Shown here: piece by piece, positions 16,937-24,397 of the stretch | Numbering within the stretch: position 1 is the first letter of the stretch | How the letters are laid out: each line of letters opens with the position of its first letter | Assembly: GCF_008704395.1 (NCBI RefSeq) | Contig: NZ_CP023695.1 | Span: 4,030,001-4,094,000 of the forward strand | DNA from: Streptomyces alboniger | GTDB taxonomy: Bacteria > Actinomycetota > Actinomycetes > Streptomycetales > Streptomycetaceae | Reading direction: 5' to 3' | DNA: 64,000 nucleotides | Program-made: the position numbers and the translations under genes | The notes under the pieces: generated by a model | What the model saw: the letters and a program-made list of their open reading frames with translations, nothing else | Database searches by the model: none | Told to the model about the DNA's origin: nothing

Positions 16937-17914
16937 ATGTATGCGATCACGATCCCCGAACCCGGCGGCCCCGAAGCGCTCGTGTGGGCCGAGGTGCCCG
17001 ATCCCGTGCCCGGCGAGGGCGAGGTGCTGGTCGAGGTGGTGGCCAGCGCCGTGAACCGCGCCGATCTCCTCCAGCGGCAGGGCTTCTACAACCCGCCGCC
17101 CGGCGCGTCCCCGTACCCCGGTCTGGAGTGCGCGGGCCGCATCACCGCGCTCGGCCCCGGTGTCTCCGGCTGGGCGGTCGGCGACGAGGTGTGCGCCCTG
17201 CTCTCGGGCGGTGGATACGCCGAGCAAGTCGTCGTCCCCGCCGGGCAGCTGTTGCCCGTGCCCGAGGGCGTCGATCTCGTGACGGCGGCCGCGTTGCCCG
17301 AGGTGACCTCGACCGTCTGGTCCAACGTCTTCATGATCGCCCACCTGCGTCCCGGCGAGACGCTGCTCGCGCACGGCGGTTCGAGCGGCATCGGCACCAT
17401 GGCGATCCAGCTGGCCAAGGCGGTCGGCGCGAAGGTCGCCGTCACGGCGGGCAGCAAGGAGAAGCTGGAGTTCTGCGGGGAGTTGGGGGCGGACGTTCTC
17501 ATCAACTACCGCGAGCAGGACTTCGTCGAGGAGATCGAGCGGGCCACGGACGGGGCCGGCGCGGACGTCATCCTCGACAACATGGGCGCGAAGTACCTGG
17601 ACCGGAACGTGCGGTCCCTCGCGGTCAACGGCCGCCTCGCGATCATCGGCATGCAGGGCGGCGTCAAGGGCGAGCTGAACATCGCCACGCTCCTCAACAA
17701 GCGCGCCGCCGTCACCGCCACCTCGCTGCGGGCGCGCCCCGCCGCCGAGAAGGCGTCGATCGTCGCGGCGGTACGGGAGCATGTCTGGCCGCTGATCGGC
17801 GGGGGGCACGTGCGGCCGATCGTCGACCGTACGGTGCCGATGAGGGACGCGGCGGCGGCGCATCGGGTGCTTGAGGAGAGCGGGCACATCGGGAAGGTGC
17901 TTCTTACGCGGTAG
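16937..17914 (+). CDS. Zinc-independent NAD(P)H:quinone oxidoreductase (MDR family)
   Basis: A 325-residue medium-chain reductase of the quinone oxidoreductase/PIG3 group. The GroES-like N-half contains NRADLLQRQGFYNPPPGASP and GDEVCALLSGGGYAEQVVVP. The Rossmann half carries HGGSSGIGTMAIQLAKAVGA for NADPH binding. The zinc-ligand cysteine and histidine pattern of alcohol dehydrogenases is missing, which fits reduction of quinones or enals rather than alcohols. The ATG at 16937 stands alone after the tandem repeat; there is no operon partner, the next gene being 236 bp away. The physiological substrate is unknown. Confidence 0.88.
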   Translation: MYAITIPEPGGPEALVWAEVPDPVPGEGEVLVEVVASAVNRADLLQRQGFYNPPPGASPYPGLECAGRITALGPGVSGWAVGDEVCALLSGGGYAEQVVVPAGQLLPVPEGVDLVTAAALPEVTSTVWSNVFMIAHLRPGETLLAHGGSSGIGTMAIQLAKAVGAKVAVTAGSKEKLEFCGELGADVLINYREQDFVEEIERATDGAGADVILDNMGAKYLDRNVRSLAVNGRLAIIGMQGGVKGELNIATLLNKRAAVTATSLRARPAAEKASIVAAVREHVWPLIGGGHVRPIVDRTVPMRDAAAAHRVLEESGHIGKVLLTR

Positions 17915-17984
17915 CGGTAGCGGTGGCGGTAGCAGTGGCGTTGGCGGTGGCAGCAGCGGTATGCGGAGCGGCCGCGGGTCGGAC

Positions 17985-18023
17985 GTGGCTGAGCGCGCAG
18001 TTCCCCGCGCCCCTTTGGGGCGC
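17985..18023 (+). repeat. Dispersed Streptomyces GC-rich repeat, copy 1
   Basis: Contains the core GCGCAGTTCCCCGCGCCCCT followed by a short complementary GGGG tail. Similar copies occur at 33002, 41951 (inverted), 46281, 58741 and in a cluster at 62061-62368. It lies in the 236-bp gap before the next gene; the preceding part of the gap is GGTAGC-type low complexity. Confidence 0.8.
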
Positions 18024-18150
18024 TCGCCTTCGGGGCGCTCCCCTTCGGGCGCGATCAAGGTGCCGGAATTATTGCGTCATGTGAGGCTTGTCGGTGGCGT
18101 AGTGATCCGTCTGATCTTGGGCGTCCCGATGGCGGGAGGTGGCCGGCGCG

Positions 18151-18573
18151 GTGGCTGTTTCACGGGTGACTCTTCGCATGGCCCTCGTGGCCGCCCTCCT
18201 CACGGCCCTCGCGGCGGTCGTGCCCGGTCTCCTGGCGTACGCGGCCGAATCCGCGCCCAGCGGGCCCCTCACCACCGTCGACGAGACCCCCCGGGCCGGC
18301 AGTCGCCCCGGCGAGGGCCGGGCGCGGCCGGGCCGCCAGGACCCGCCCTTCCCCGACCCGCCACCACCGCCGCCCACGCCACCTCCCGCCGTCCCCCCGC
18401 CGCCACCGGACCCGTCGCCCGTGACCCATCACGACGGCGCGTCCGAGGCCACCGAGCCGACGCCCACCGAAACCGTCCTGACCGGCCTGCGCGTCCTGCC
18501 CCTCGGCGGCGGCCTGGTCCTCATCGGCCTCGGTCTCGGCTTCCTCGGTCTGCGTCTGCGGCGCGGTGGTTGA
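18151..18573 (+). CDS. Small proline-rich membrane protein, unknown function
   Basis: A ~140-residue hypothetical protein. A hydrophobic N-terminal segment (MALVAALLTALAAVVPGLLA) acts as a signal or anchor. A Pro-rich extracytoplasmic stretch with an unbroken poly-Pro run (PPPPPPTPPPAVPPPPP) follows. A C-terminal transmembrane helix (GGGLVLIGLGLGFLGLRLRR) ends in Arg residues. The layout resembles cell-wall-spanning single-pass proteins, but I see no LPxTG/LAxTG sortase motif. The start is uncertain: GTG at 18151 is placed best relative to GGGAGG at 18134-18139; GTG at 18139 is also open. Reading is supported by codon bias and the hydrophobic termini. No function can be given. Confidence 0.65.
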   Translation: MAVSRVTLRMALVAALLTALAAVVPGLLAYAAESAPSGPLTTVDETPRAGSRPGEGRARPGRQDPPFPDPPPPPPTPPPAVPPPPPDPSPVTHHDGASEATEPTPTETVLTGLRVLPLGGGLVLIGLGLGFLGLRLRRGG

Positions 18574-18638
18574 GGGTGGATCACCGCCGTACGGGGGCAC
18601 CAACGATGTGTGATGTACGGGTGCGAGAGAATGGCGGC

Positions 18639-19181
18639 ATGGAGATGCCGAGGAACGAACGGTCACCGGAGAACCCTCACGTCCTGGTCGTGGGCCAGGA
18701 CGGAATGGCTCTCGGTGGTGGCGGAGACGACGATTCCCGCGAGGTCCCGGTGACGGAGATGGTCGAACAGCCGGCCAAGGTCATGCGCATCGGCAGCATG
18801 ATCAAGCAGCTTCTCGAGGAGGTGCGGGCGGCTCCTCTCGACGAGGCGAGCCGGGTACGCCTCAAGGAGATCCACGCCAGCTCGGTCAAGGAGCTGGAGG
18901 ACGGCCTCGCCCCCGAGCTGGTCGAGGAGCTGGAGCGGCTGTCCCTGCCCTTCACGGAGGAGGCGACGCCGAGCGATGCCGAACTGCGCATCGCGCAGGC
19001 CCAGCTGGTCGGCTGGCTTGAGGGCCTCTTCCACGGGATCCAGACGACACTGTTCGCGCAGCAGATGGCGGCGCGGGCCCAGCTGGAGCAGATGCGCCGT
19101 GCGCTGCCGCCCGGCGTGGGCGGCGGCGAGGACGACGACGAGGGCGGCCTCGCGGGCCGTACGGGGGGCCCGTACCTCTAG
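18639..19181 (+). CDS. bpa: Bacterial proteasome activator (Bpa/PafE family)
   Basis: A 180-residue helical protein of the Bpa family (DUF2587), an ATP-independent ring activator that opens the 20S proteasome gate in actinobacteria. The body (residues ~40-150) shows the family helices AKVMRIGSMIKQLLEEVRAA, KELEDGLAPELVEELERLSL and HGIQTTLFAQQMAARAQLEQ. The acidic/Gly linker ends in the exact C-terminal GPYL, matching the GxYx tail (GQYL in mycobacteria) that docks into proteasome alpha-ring pockets. The ATG at 18639 is used; an in-frame ATG at 18606 would add 11 residues and neither has a strong ribosome site. It is a single gene followed by a strong hairpin; proteasome genes are not nearby. 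Confidence 0.92.
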   Translation: MEMPRNERSPENPHVLVVGQDGMALGGGGDDDSREVPVTEMVEQPAKVMRIGSMIKQLLEEVRAAPLDEASRVRLKEIHASSVKELEDGLAPELVEELERLSLPFTEEATPSDAELRIAQAQLVGWLEGLFHGIQTTLFAQQMAARAQLEQMRRALPPGVGGGEDDDEGGLAGRTGGPYL

Positions 19182-19190
19182 GCCCGTTGA

Positions 19191-19237
19191 ACGACGAGGG
19201 GCCCGGTACGCATCGCGCGTACCGGGCCCCTCGTCGT
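19191..19237. terminator. Bidirectional hairpin between bpa and the PASTA kinase
   Basis: A perfect 21-bp stem (19191-19211 with 19217-19237) and a 5-nt loop lie between the converging ends of two genes. There is no U-tract, as is usual in Streptomyces. It probably stops both transcripts. Confidence 0.85.
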
Positions 19238-19283
19238 GAAGAAGCAAAGACCCTCGTCGTGACGAAGCAGAGAGCAGAGAGAA

Positions 19284-20906
19284 CTAGGCCGGGTTGCCCG
19301 TCGAGATGTCGAACTGGATGTCCACGTTCTTCGGGTCGACCTCCGTGCCTTCCTTCGGGGTCTGCCGCATCACGGTGTCCTTGCCGTAGGCGTTCTCGTC
19401 GACCAGGCGCTTGTCGTAGTTCCATCCGGCGGCCTGAAGGCAGGTCAGGACCGACTTCCAGTCCCTGAAGGTGAAGTCGGGGAGCTTGATCTTGGTCTCG
19501 TCGTTGTAGCCGACATCGGGCTCCTTGCACTTCTCCTTCTCGATCGTGTTGTTGCGCTCGGGCCCCTTGTACCCCGCCACCGGCTGCTTCGACTTGTCGT
19601 CCGAGGCTTCCTTGCCGTCGCCGCCGTTGAGGGTGAGCGCGGTGATGAGGCCGCCGATGGCGATGAGCGCGACGATGATCGAGCCGACGATCACCGGCAT
19701 GTTCCGCCGCTTGCCGCCGCCCGAGCCCGACGCGGACGCGGTCGTGGCGGGCTGCGGGGAGAGGTTGTACGGGGGCGGGGTGTGCGCTCCCTGCTGCGGC
19801 GCGTACGCGTTGGTGGGCGCCGGGGTCGCGTAGCCCTGCTGGGGGTAGCCGTAGCCCGGCGTCGCGGCCGGGGTCGACGGGCCGTAGGCGCTCGGCTGGT
19901 ACGGCGTCTGGATGCCGCCGGACTGCGGCGGGAGCGAGGAGTCGACCGGCGGGAAGACCGCGGAGCCGACGCCCGCGCCACTCGCCGTCTGCGCGCCCGG
20001 CACGATGCTGGGGGCCGCCGCCTGGAAGGACTGCGCGACGCGCAGGCACTCGTCGCGCATCGCCTCGGCGGTCGGGAAGCGCTCGTTCGGGTTCTTCTTC
20101 AGCGCGCGGGCGACGATCGCGTCGACCGCGGGCGGCAGCGAACGGTTGATCGAGGACGGAGCGACCGGCTCCTCCTGGACGTGGGCGTACGCGATGGCCA
20201 GCGGCGAGTCCGCCTCGAACGGCAGCCGCCCGGTGACCAGTTGGAAGAGCATGATGCCGACCGAGTACAGGTCGGAGCGCGCGTCCACGCCGCGGCCGAG
20301 GGCCTGCTCGGGGGAGAGGTACTGAGGGGTGCCGACGACCATGCCGGTCTGGGTCATCGACGTGACGCCGGACTGCATGGCGCGGGCGATGCCGAAGTCC
20401 ATGACCTTGACGACGTTGCGCTTGGTCATCATGACGTTGCCCGGCTTGATGTCGCGGTGGACCAGGCCCATCTCGTGGCTGATCTCCAGCGCCGCCAGCA
20501 CATCGGCGGTGATCTTCAGCGCCTGGTCGGTCGGCATCGCTCCGAACTGCGTGACGGACGCGTCGAGCACGGAGCCGAGCGGCTTGCCCTCGACGTACTC
20601 CATGACGATGTACGGCATCGTCGTGCCGTCCAGCTCGTCCTCACCGGTGTCGAACACCGACACGATGTTCGTGTGCGTGAGCTTCGCCACCGACTGCGCC
20701 TCGCGCCGGAAGCGCTCACGGAAGGACTGCTCGCGGCCCAGCTCGGTGTGGAGCGTCTTGATCGCGACCTGGCGGTCGAGAACGGCGTCGTACGCCAGGT
20801 GGACCGAGGCCATGCCGCCCTCGCCGAGCAGATCGCGCAGTTGGTAGCGGCCGCCGGCCAGCGAACGCCCCGCGTACCGCCCCTGTGCGCCGTCCTGGCT
20901 GCTCAT
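19284..20906 (-). CDS. Transmembrane Ser/Thr protein kinase with one PASTA domain
   Basis: A 540-residue PknB-like kinase. The cytoplasmic kinase domain (~residues 20-285) has the P-loop LGEGGMASVHLAY, the VAIK lysine, HRDIKPGN, DFG in VMDFGIARA and the activation segment MTQTGMVVGTPQYLSPEQ with its phospho-Thr candidates. A Pro/Tyr/Gln/Ala-rich juxtamembrane linker leads to one TM (~400-425, MPVIVGSIIVALIAIGGLIT). An extracellular segment then ends in one PASTA domain (~470-538), a module that binds muropeptides or beta-lactams. It is divergent from a second kinase at 21213. It is expected to sense the cell wall; substrates are unknown. Confidence 0.93.
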   Translation of the reverse strand: MSSQDGAQGRYAGRSLAGGRYQLRDLLGEGGMASVHLAYDAVLDRQVAIKTLHTELGREQSFRERFRREAQSVAKLTHTNIVSVFDTGEDELDGTTMPYIVMEYVEGKPLGSVLDASVTQFGAMPTDQALKITADVLAALEISHEMGLVHRDIKPGNVMMTKRNVVKVMDFGIARAMQSGVTSMTQTGMVVGTPQYLSPEQALGRGVDARSDLYSVGIMLFQLVTGRLPFEADSPLAIAYAHVQEEPVAPSSINRSLPPAVDAIVARALKKNPNERFPTAEAMRDECLRVAQSFQAAAPSIVPGAQTASGAGVGSAVFPPVDSSLPPQSGGIQTPYQPSAYGPSTPAATPGYGYPQQGYATPAPTNAYAPQQGAHTPPPYNLSPQPATTASASGSGGGKRRNMPVIVGSIIVALIAIGGLITALTLNGGDGKEASDDKSKQPVAGYKGPERNNTIEKEKCKEPDVGYNDETKIKLPDFTFRDWKSVLTCLQAAGWNYDKRLVDENAYGKDTVMRQTPKEGTEVDPKNVDIQFDISTGNPA

Positions 20907-21212
20907 CTCGTGCGTCCCCCATCGGCGCGGCGGCCGGACGGCTCCGCGGCTGGTGATCGATTACCCGCTATTCCTGGCCAAGTCTGCCCCAGGACGATGA
21001 CGCGTCAAGCTCGGTGCCCGTTCCGTGACCGTACGCGCAAGAAGCGTCTCGGAAGCGTTACAAGTTTGCGCGTGAGGACCCGGGAACGCTTTTATGTCCG
21101 GTCCACCTCGAACCGGCAGGTGGCGTGAAGGCTGTAGCGTGGCCCGTCGGAGTACCCGTACAGCGGCGTACCCAGCACCAAGTACCACGACCAGAAACGA
21201 CGGCGAGGACTG
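20907..21212. other. Divergent promoter region of the two kinases
   Basis: 306 bp without a gene. It must hold the promoters of both kinase genes. A possible -10 (TAGCGT) lies at about 21135-21140 for the rightward gene. I see no strong inverted repeat or known operator. Confidence 0.5.
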
Positions 21213-22775
21213 ATGGCACAGACGCAGCGCGCTCAGGGCCCGTCCGACCCCGACGCGACTGGCGGCGGTATGTCAGACGCGCCCGAGTTGTGGGGCAATG
21301 GCGGGCTCGTCGGAGACGGCCGGTACCGGCTGACCCACCGGCTCGGCCGAGGCGGCATGGCCGAGGTGTTCGCCGCCGAGGACGTACGCCTGGGGCGGAC
21401 GGTGGCGGTCAAGCTGCTGCGCTCCGACCTCGCCGAGGACCCGGTCTCCAAGGCGCGTTTCACGCGTGAGGCCCAGTCCGTCGCGGGCCTCAACCACCAC
21501 GCTGTGGTCGCGGTGTACGACTCCGGTGAAGATGTCGTCGGGCCGAGCGTCGTCCCGTACATCGTCATGGAGATCGTCGAGGGCCGTACGATCCGCGATC
21601 TGCTGCTCAACGCGGAGGCGCCGGGTCCCGAGCAGGCGCTCATCATCGTCTCCGGGGTGCTCGAAGCGCTCGCGTACTCGCACCAGCACGGCATCGTGCA
21701 CCGTGACATCAAGCCCGCGAACGTGATCATCACCAACACCGGCGCGGTGAAGGTGATGGACTTCGGCATCGCGCGCGCCCTGCACGGCGCGCAGTCGACG
21801 ATGACGCAGACCGGCATGGTCATGGGCACGCCCCAGTACCTCTCGCCCGAGCAGGCGCTCGGCAAGGCCGTCGACCATCGCTCCGACCTGTACGCGACCG
21901 GCTGTCTGCTCTACGAACTGCTCGCGCTGCGGCCGCCGTTCACCGGTGAGACGCCGCTCTCCGTGGTCTACCAGCACGTCCAGGACACGGCCGTGCCGCC
22001 CTCCGAGGTCTCGGACGCGGCGCCGCCGGAGCTGGACGGGCTCGTCATGCGCTCCCTGGCCAAGGACCCGGACGACCGGTTCCAGACCGCCGAGGAGATG
22101 CGCGGCCTCGTCCAGTACGGGCTCCAGATGCTGCACGAACAGGGCAGCCACACGGGGACCTGGAACACCGGGCCCGTCGAGATGCACGAGGGCGGCAACA
22201 CCCCGGCGATGGGCGTCGCGGGAACGACCGCGATGGGGCACCCCGATTCCGGGACCGCGCAGATCCCGGGCCCGATGCTGCGTCCGCCGGGCGGCGACGA
22301 CGGTGGCTTCGAGGGCGGGCAGCGCGGGGGCAGGGGCGGCCGCGGCAAGATGTGGGTCTTCGCCGTGCTCGCGGTCCTCGCGATCGTCGTGGGCGTCGCC
22401 TTCGCGTTGAACGCCGCGGGCGACAAGACCAAGGACAAGACGCCCGACGTGACTCCTTCGACGAAGCAGTCGCAGGAGAAGAAGCCCAGCAAGAGCCCGG
22501 ACAAGGACGAGACGAACGAGCCGACGGAGCCGGGCAGCGACACCGGGGGCCAGACGGGCTATCCCCCGCAGACGAACCAGCCGACCGGGCCCACGCAGCC
22601 GACCGGGGGCCCCACGCAGCCGACGGGGAACCCGACCACGCCGACGACGGACCCGACGACCGACCCGACGACGCCGGACCCGACGGACGATCCGACCGAC
22701 GACCCGCCGCCGACGACGGACCCGACCGACGAGGGCGGCGACCCGGGCGGCGGCGGGGACGACCCGGGGGCCTGA
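21213..22775 (+). CDS. Transmembrane Ser/Thr protein kinase with Thr/Pro-rich extracellular tail
   Basis: A 520-residue kinase. The kinase domain (~residues 37-300) shows LGRGGMAEVFAAEDVRLGRT, the VAVK lysine, HRDIKPANV, VMDFGIARA and MTQTGMVMGTPQYLSPEQA. A Gly/Arg-rich stretch precedes one TM (~380-403, MWVFAVLAVLAIVVGVAFAL). The ~110 outer residues have no PASTA domain; they are Thr/Pro/Asp/Gly low complexity with repeats such as TDPTTDPTTPDPTDDPTDD, possibly a wall-spanning or glycosylated stalk. The kinase domain is closely related to that at 19284 but the sensor part is different, so the divergent pair may share substrates and differ in signal. The ATG at 21213 lies 33 residues upstream of the kinase fold. 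Confidence 0.92.
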   Translation: MAQTQRAQGPSDPDATGGGMSDAPELWGNGGLVGDGRYRLTHRLGRGGMAEVFAAEDVRLGRTVAVKLLRSDLAEDPVSKARFTREAQSVAGLNHHAVVAVYDSGEDVVGPSVVPYIVMEIVEGRTIRDLLLNAEAPGPEQALIIVSGVLEALAYSHQHGIVHRDIKPANVIITNTGAVKVMDFGIARALHGAQSTMTQTGMVMGTPQYLSPEQALGKAVDHRSDLYATGCLLYELLALRPPFTGETPLSVVYQHVQDTAVPPSEVSDAAPPELDGLVMRSLAKDPDDRFQTAEEMRGLVQYGLQMLHEQGSHTGTWNTGPVEMHEGGNTPAMGVAGTTAMGHPDSGTAQIPGPMLRPPGGDDGGFEGGQRGGRGGRGKMWVFAVLAVLAIVVGVAFALNAAGDKTKDKTPDVTPSTKQSQEKKPSKSPDKDETNEPTEPGSDTGGQTGYPPQTNQPTGPTQPTGGPTQPTGNPTTPTTDPTTDPTTPDPTDDPTDDPPPTTDPTDEGGDPGGGGDDPGA

Positions 22776-22824
22776 CCGGGCGACCCGGCCGCCCAGGGCC
22801 AGGTGGGTGAACCTGCCGCGTGCG

Positions 22825-23268
22825 TCAGCGGGCGTGCTGGAGGCCGCGGTCGCGGGCCGCGGTGAGGGTGTGGACCTTGGTCACCTGCGGCTCGATCCGC
22901 AGATAGACCGGGTCGAACAGCTCGCCGTCCGCGTAGTGCGGCGCGGGACCGAAGAGTTCCAGCTCGGCGTTGGACGGCTCGACCGCCTCGCAGAGGCCGA
23001 TGCACTGCACGGTCCACTGGCCGCCCTGACGCGCGGTCGCCACGTCGAGGTTGTCCGCGCCGTACGCGACGACGCTGCCCACGCACGCGTGGTGGTAGCC
23101 GTATCCCCTGTGCAGACGCAGCAGGATCTGCCCGCCGACGACGATGTGGCGGGCCGCCGCGAGGAAGGGCAGCGCGCGCATGCTGGTCGCCACCCGCCCG
23201 TAGTCCGTACGGCGGAGCAGTTCGAAGGCGAGCTGTTCATCGGCGGAGGCGGTGGGGTCGATGGACAT
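22825..23268 (-). CDS. Pyridoxamine 5'-phosphate oxidase-fold protein (flavin/F420-binding type)
   Basis: A 147-residue split-barrel protein of the PNPOx-like superfamily. Recognisable are LLRRTDYGRVATSMRALPFL, a beta-strand VVGGQILLRLHRG and an alternating strand/turn pattern to the end. Members bind FMN or F420 and many are stress-linked reductases rather than true PNP oxidases, so the cofactor and reaction are open. It is the second gene after a DevR-like response regulator, 73 bp downstream, and a near-perfect DosR box lies between them. It is probably a target of that regulator; DosR regulons of mycobacteria contain proteins of this fold. The ATG at 23268 follows GGGTGGGGG. Confidence 0.78.
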   Translation of the reverse strand: MSIDPTASADEQLAFELLRRTDYGRVATSMRALPFLAAARHIVVGGQILLRLHRGYGYHHACVGSVVAYGADNLDVATARQGGQWTVQCIGLCEAVEPSNAELELFGPAPHYADGELFDPVYLRIEPQVTKVHTLTAARDRGLQHAR

Positions 23269-23326
23269 GCCCCCACCCTCGTCCAGAGGCGGGATGCCGC
23301 AAAAGAGGAGCCCGCCCCCATCAAAC

Positions 23327-23340
23327 GGGACGAAAGTCCC
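23327..23340. promoter_or_regulatory. DosR/DevR-box-like palindrome
   Basis: GGGACGAAAGTCCC matches the 14-bp core GGGACTWWAGTCCC of the mycobacterial DosR box at 13 of 14 positions. It sits immediately after the stop codon of the DevR-like gene and 59 bp upstream of the PNPOx-fold gene it probably controls. Alone it could also form a 5-bp GAAA-loop hairpin, so an RNA role is the alternative. Confidence 0.65.
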
Positions 23341-23341
23341 T

Positions 23342-24004
23342 TCAGTGCTGCTTCTCGGCCTGCATGCGCGCCACATACGCGGCGGCCTGCGAGCGCCGCT
23401 CCATGCCCAGCTTGGAGAGGAGGCTGGAGACGTAGTTCTTGATCGTCTTCTCGGCGAGGTGCAGCCGCTCGCCGATGACGCGGTTCGTGAGGCCCTCGCC
23501 GATCAGGTCGAGGATCTTCCGCTCCTGGTCGGTGAGGTTGGCCAGGCGGTCGTCGCCCTTGGTGTTGTTGCCGTCGCGCAGCCGTTCGAGGACCCGGGCC
23601 GTGGCGACGGGGTCGAGCAGGGACTTCCCGGCAGCCACGTCGCGCACGGCGGTCAGCAGCTCATTGCCGCGGATGGCCTTGAGGACATAACCGGAGGCGC
23701 CGGCCATGATCGCGTCGAAGAGGGCCTCGTCATCGGCGAACGAGGTGAGCATCAGGCATTTGATGTCCTCGTTCTGCGAGCGGATCTCGCGGCACACCTC
23801 GACCCCGCTGCCGTCCGGCAGGCGCACATCGAGCACGGCCACGTCGGGCCGGGTCGCCGGGATCCTGACCAGGGCGTCCGCGGCGGTGCCGGCCTCGCCG
23901 ACCACCTCGATGTCGGACTCGACGGAGAGCAGCTCATGGACTCCGCGCCGCACCACTTCGTGGTCGTCGAGGAGAAATACCGTAATTTTTCCATCTTCGC
24001 GCAC
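23342..24004 (-). CDS. DevR/DosR-like NarL-family response regulator (orphan)
   Basis: A 220-residue response regulator. The receiver domain (~residues 7-125) starts VFLLDDHEVVRRGVHELL and has the phosphoacceptor Asp in VAVLDVRLPDGSGVEVC. The LuxR-type HTH (~155-215) reads LTDQERKILDLIGEGLTNRV and then HLAEKTIKNYVSSLLSKLGM. That recognition helix is nearly that of mycobacterial DevR (LAEKTVKNYVSRLLAKLGM, from memory), including the Lys and Lys-Asn contacts. It is therefore the best candidate reader of the GGGAC/GTCCC palindrome just downstream. No sensor kinase gene is adjacent. The start is GTG at 24004; an in-frame continuation upstream lacks a better start. Confidence 0.88.
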   Translation of the reverse strand: MREDGKITVFLLDDHEVVRRGVHELLSVESDIEVVGEAGTAADALVRIPATRPDVAVLDVRLPDGSGVEVCREIRSQNEDIKCLMLTSFADDEALFDAIMAGASGYVLKAIRGNELLTAVRDVAAGKSLLDPVATARVLERLRDGNNTKGDDRLANLTDQERKILDLIGEGLTNRVIGERLHLAEKTIKNYVSSLLSKLGMERRSQAAAYVARMQAEKQH

Positions 24005-24397
24005 GGAGCCAGTCTCACACACGATCTCTTCCGGTGCCCGGGCGGAACCCTTCCCGTGGCCGGGGTGGCCGGGATAACGTGCCGGTGTTCCGGCCCCCTG
24101 CCAGGCTGTGATCAGTGCTGTGACCAGGAAGTGTTCCCCCTTTTCTCGTGTACTTCTCGATGTACTCGGAAATCCGAGCAATCAGGTACTTGGATTTCCG
24201 AGTAAATTCGCAGGTCAGATGGGGTTTCACAGAATTGGCGAGCACTGGGTAACGTGCATTGTGCAGGGCGCTCGCCGGGGCACCTGTCACGCCTGTTCCC
24301 GGCCGAGACGCACCCACCCCGTGCGCGGGCACGGATCAGGCGAGCCGCACTGGCCTCACCGGTAACCCCCGGGGGCCGGACCGACGGAGGAGCACAC
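24005..24397. other. Intergenic region upstream of the second bkd operon
   Basis: 393 bp between the DevR-like gene and E1 alpha, with lower GC around 24120-24245. It contains the 10-mer CCAGGCTGTG at 24101-24110, shared with the first bkd promoter, and the tandem palindromes at 24163-24204. No coding frame is supported. Confidence 0.6.
24163..24204. promoter_or_regulatory. Two tandem 18-bp palindromes, putative operator of bkdFGH
   Basis: TACTCGGAAATCCGAGCA (24163-24180) and TACTTGGATTTCCGAGTA (24187-24204) fit one pattern, TACTYGGAWWTCCGAGYA, with starts 24 bp apart. The outer halves also pair with each other as perfect 13-bp arms. They lie about 195-235 bp before the E1 alpha start. An Lrp/BkdR- or TetR-type regulator is a plausible reader. 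Confidence 0.6.

Noticed and set aside
18157-18170. parS-like TGTTTCACGGGTGA at the start of the proline-rich protein gene
   Set aside because: The right half does not match the palindrome; it is explained as coding sequence.
24254-24360. Possible riboswitch or attenuator in the GC-rich leader of the second bkd operon
   Set aside because: No leader peptide, no terminator/antiterminator pair and no known riboswitch core could be recognised.
24254-24397. Upstream in-frame extension of the second E1 alpha gene
   Set aside because: It would run through the promoter region without a ribosome site; GTG 24398 with GGAGGA is better.
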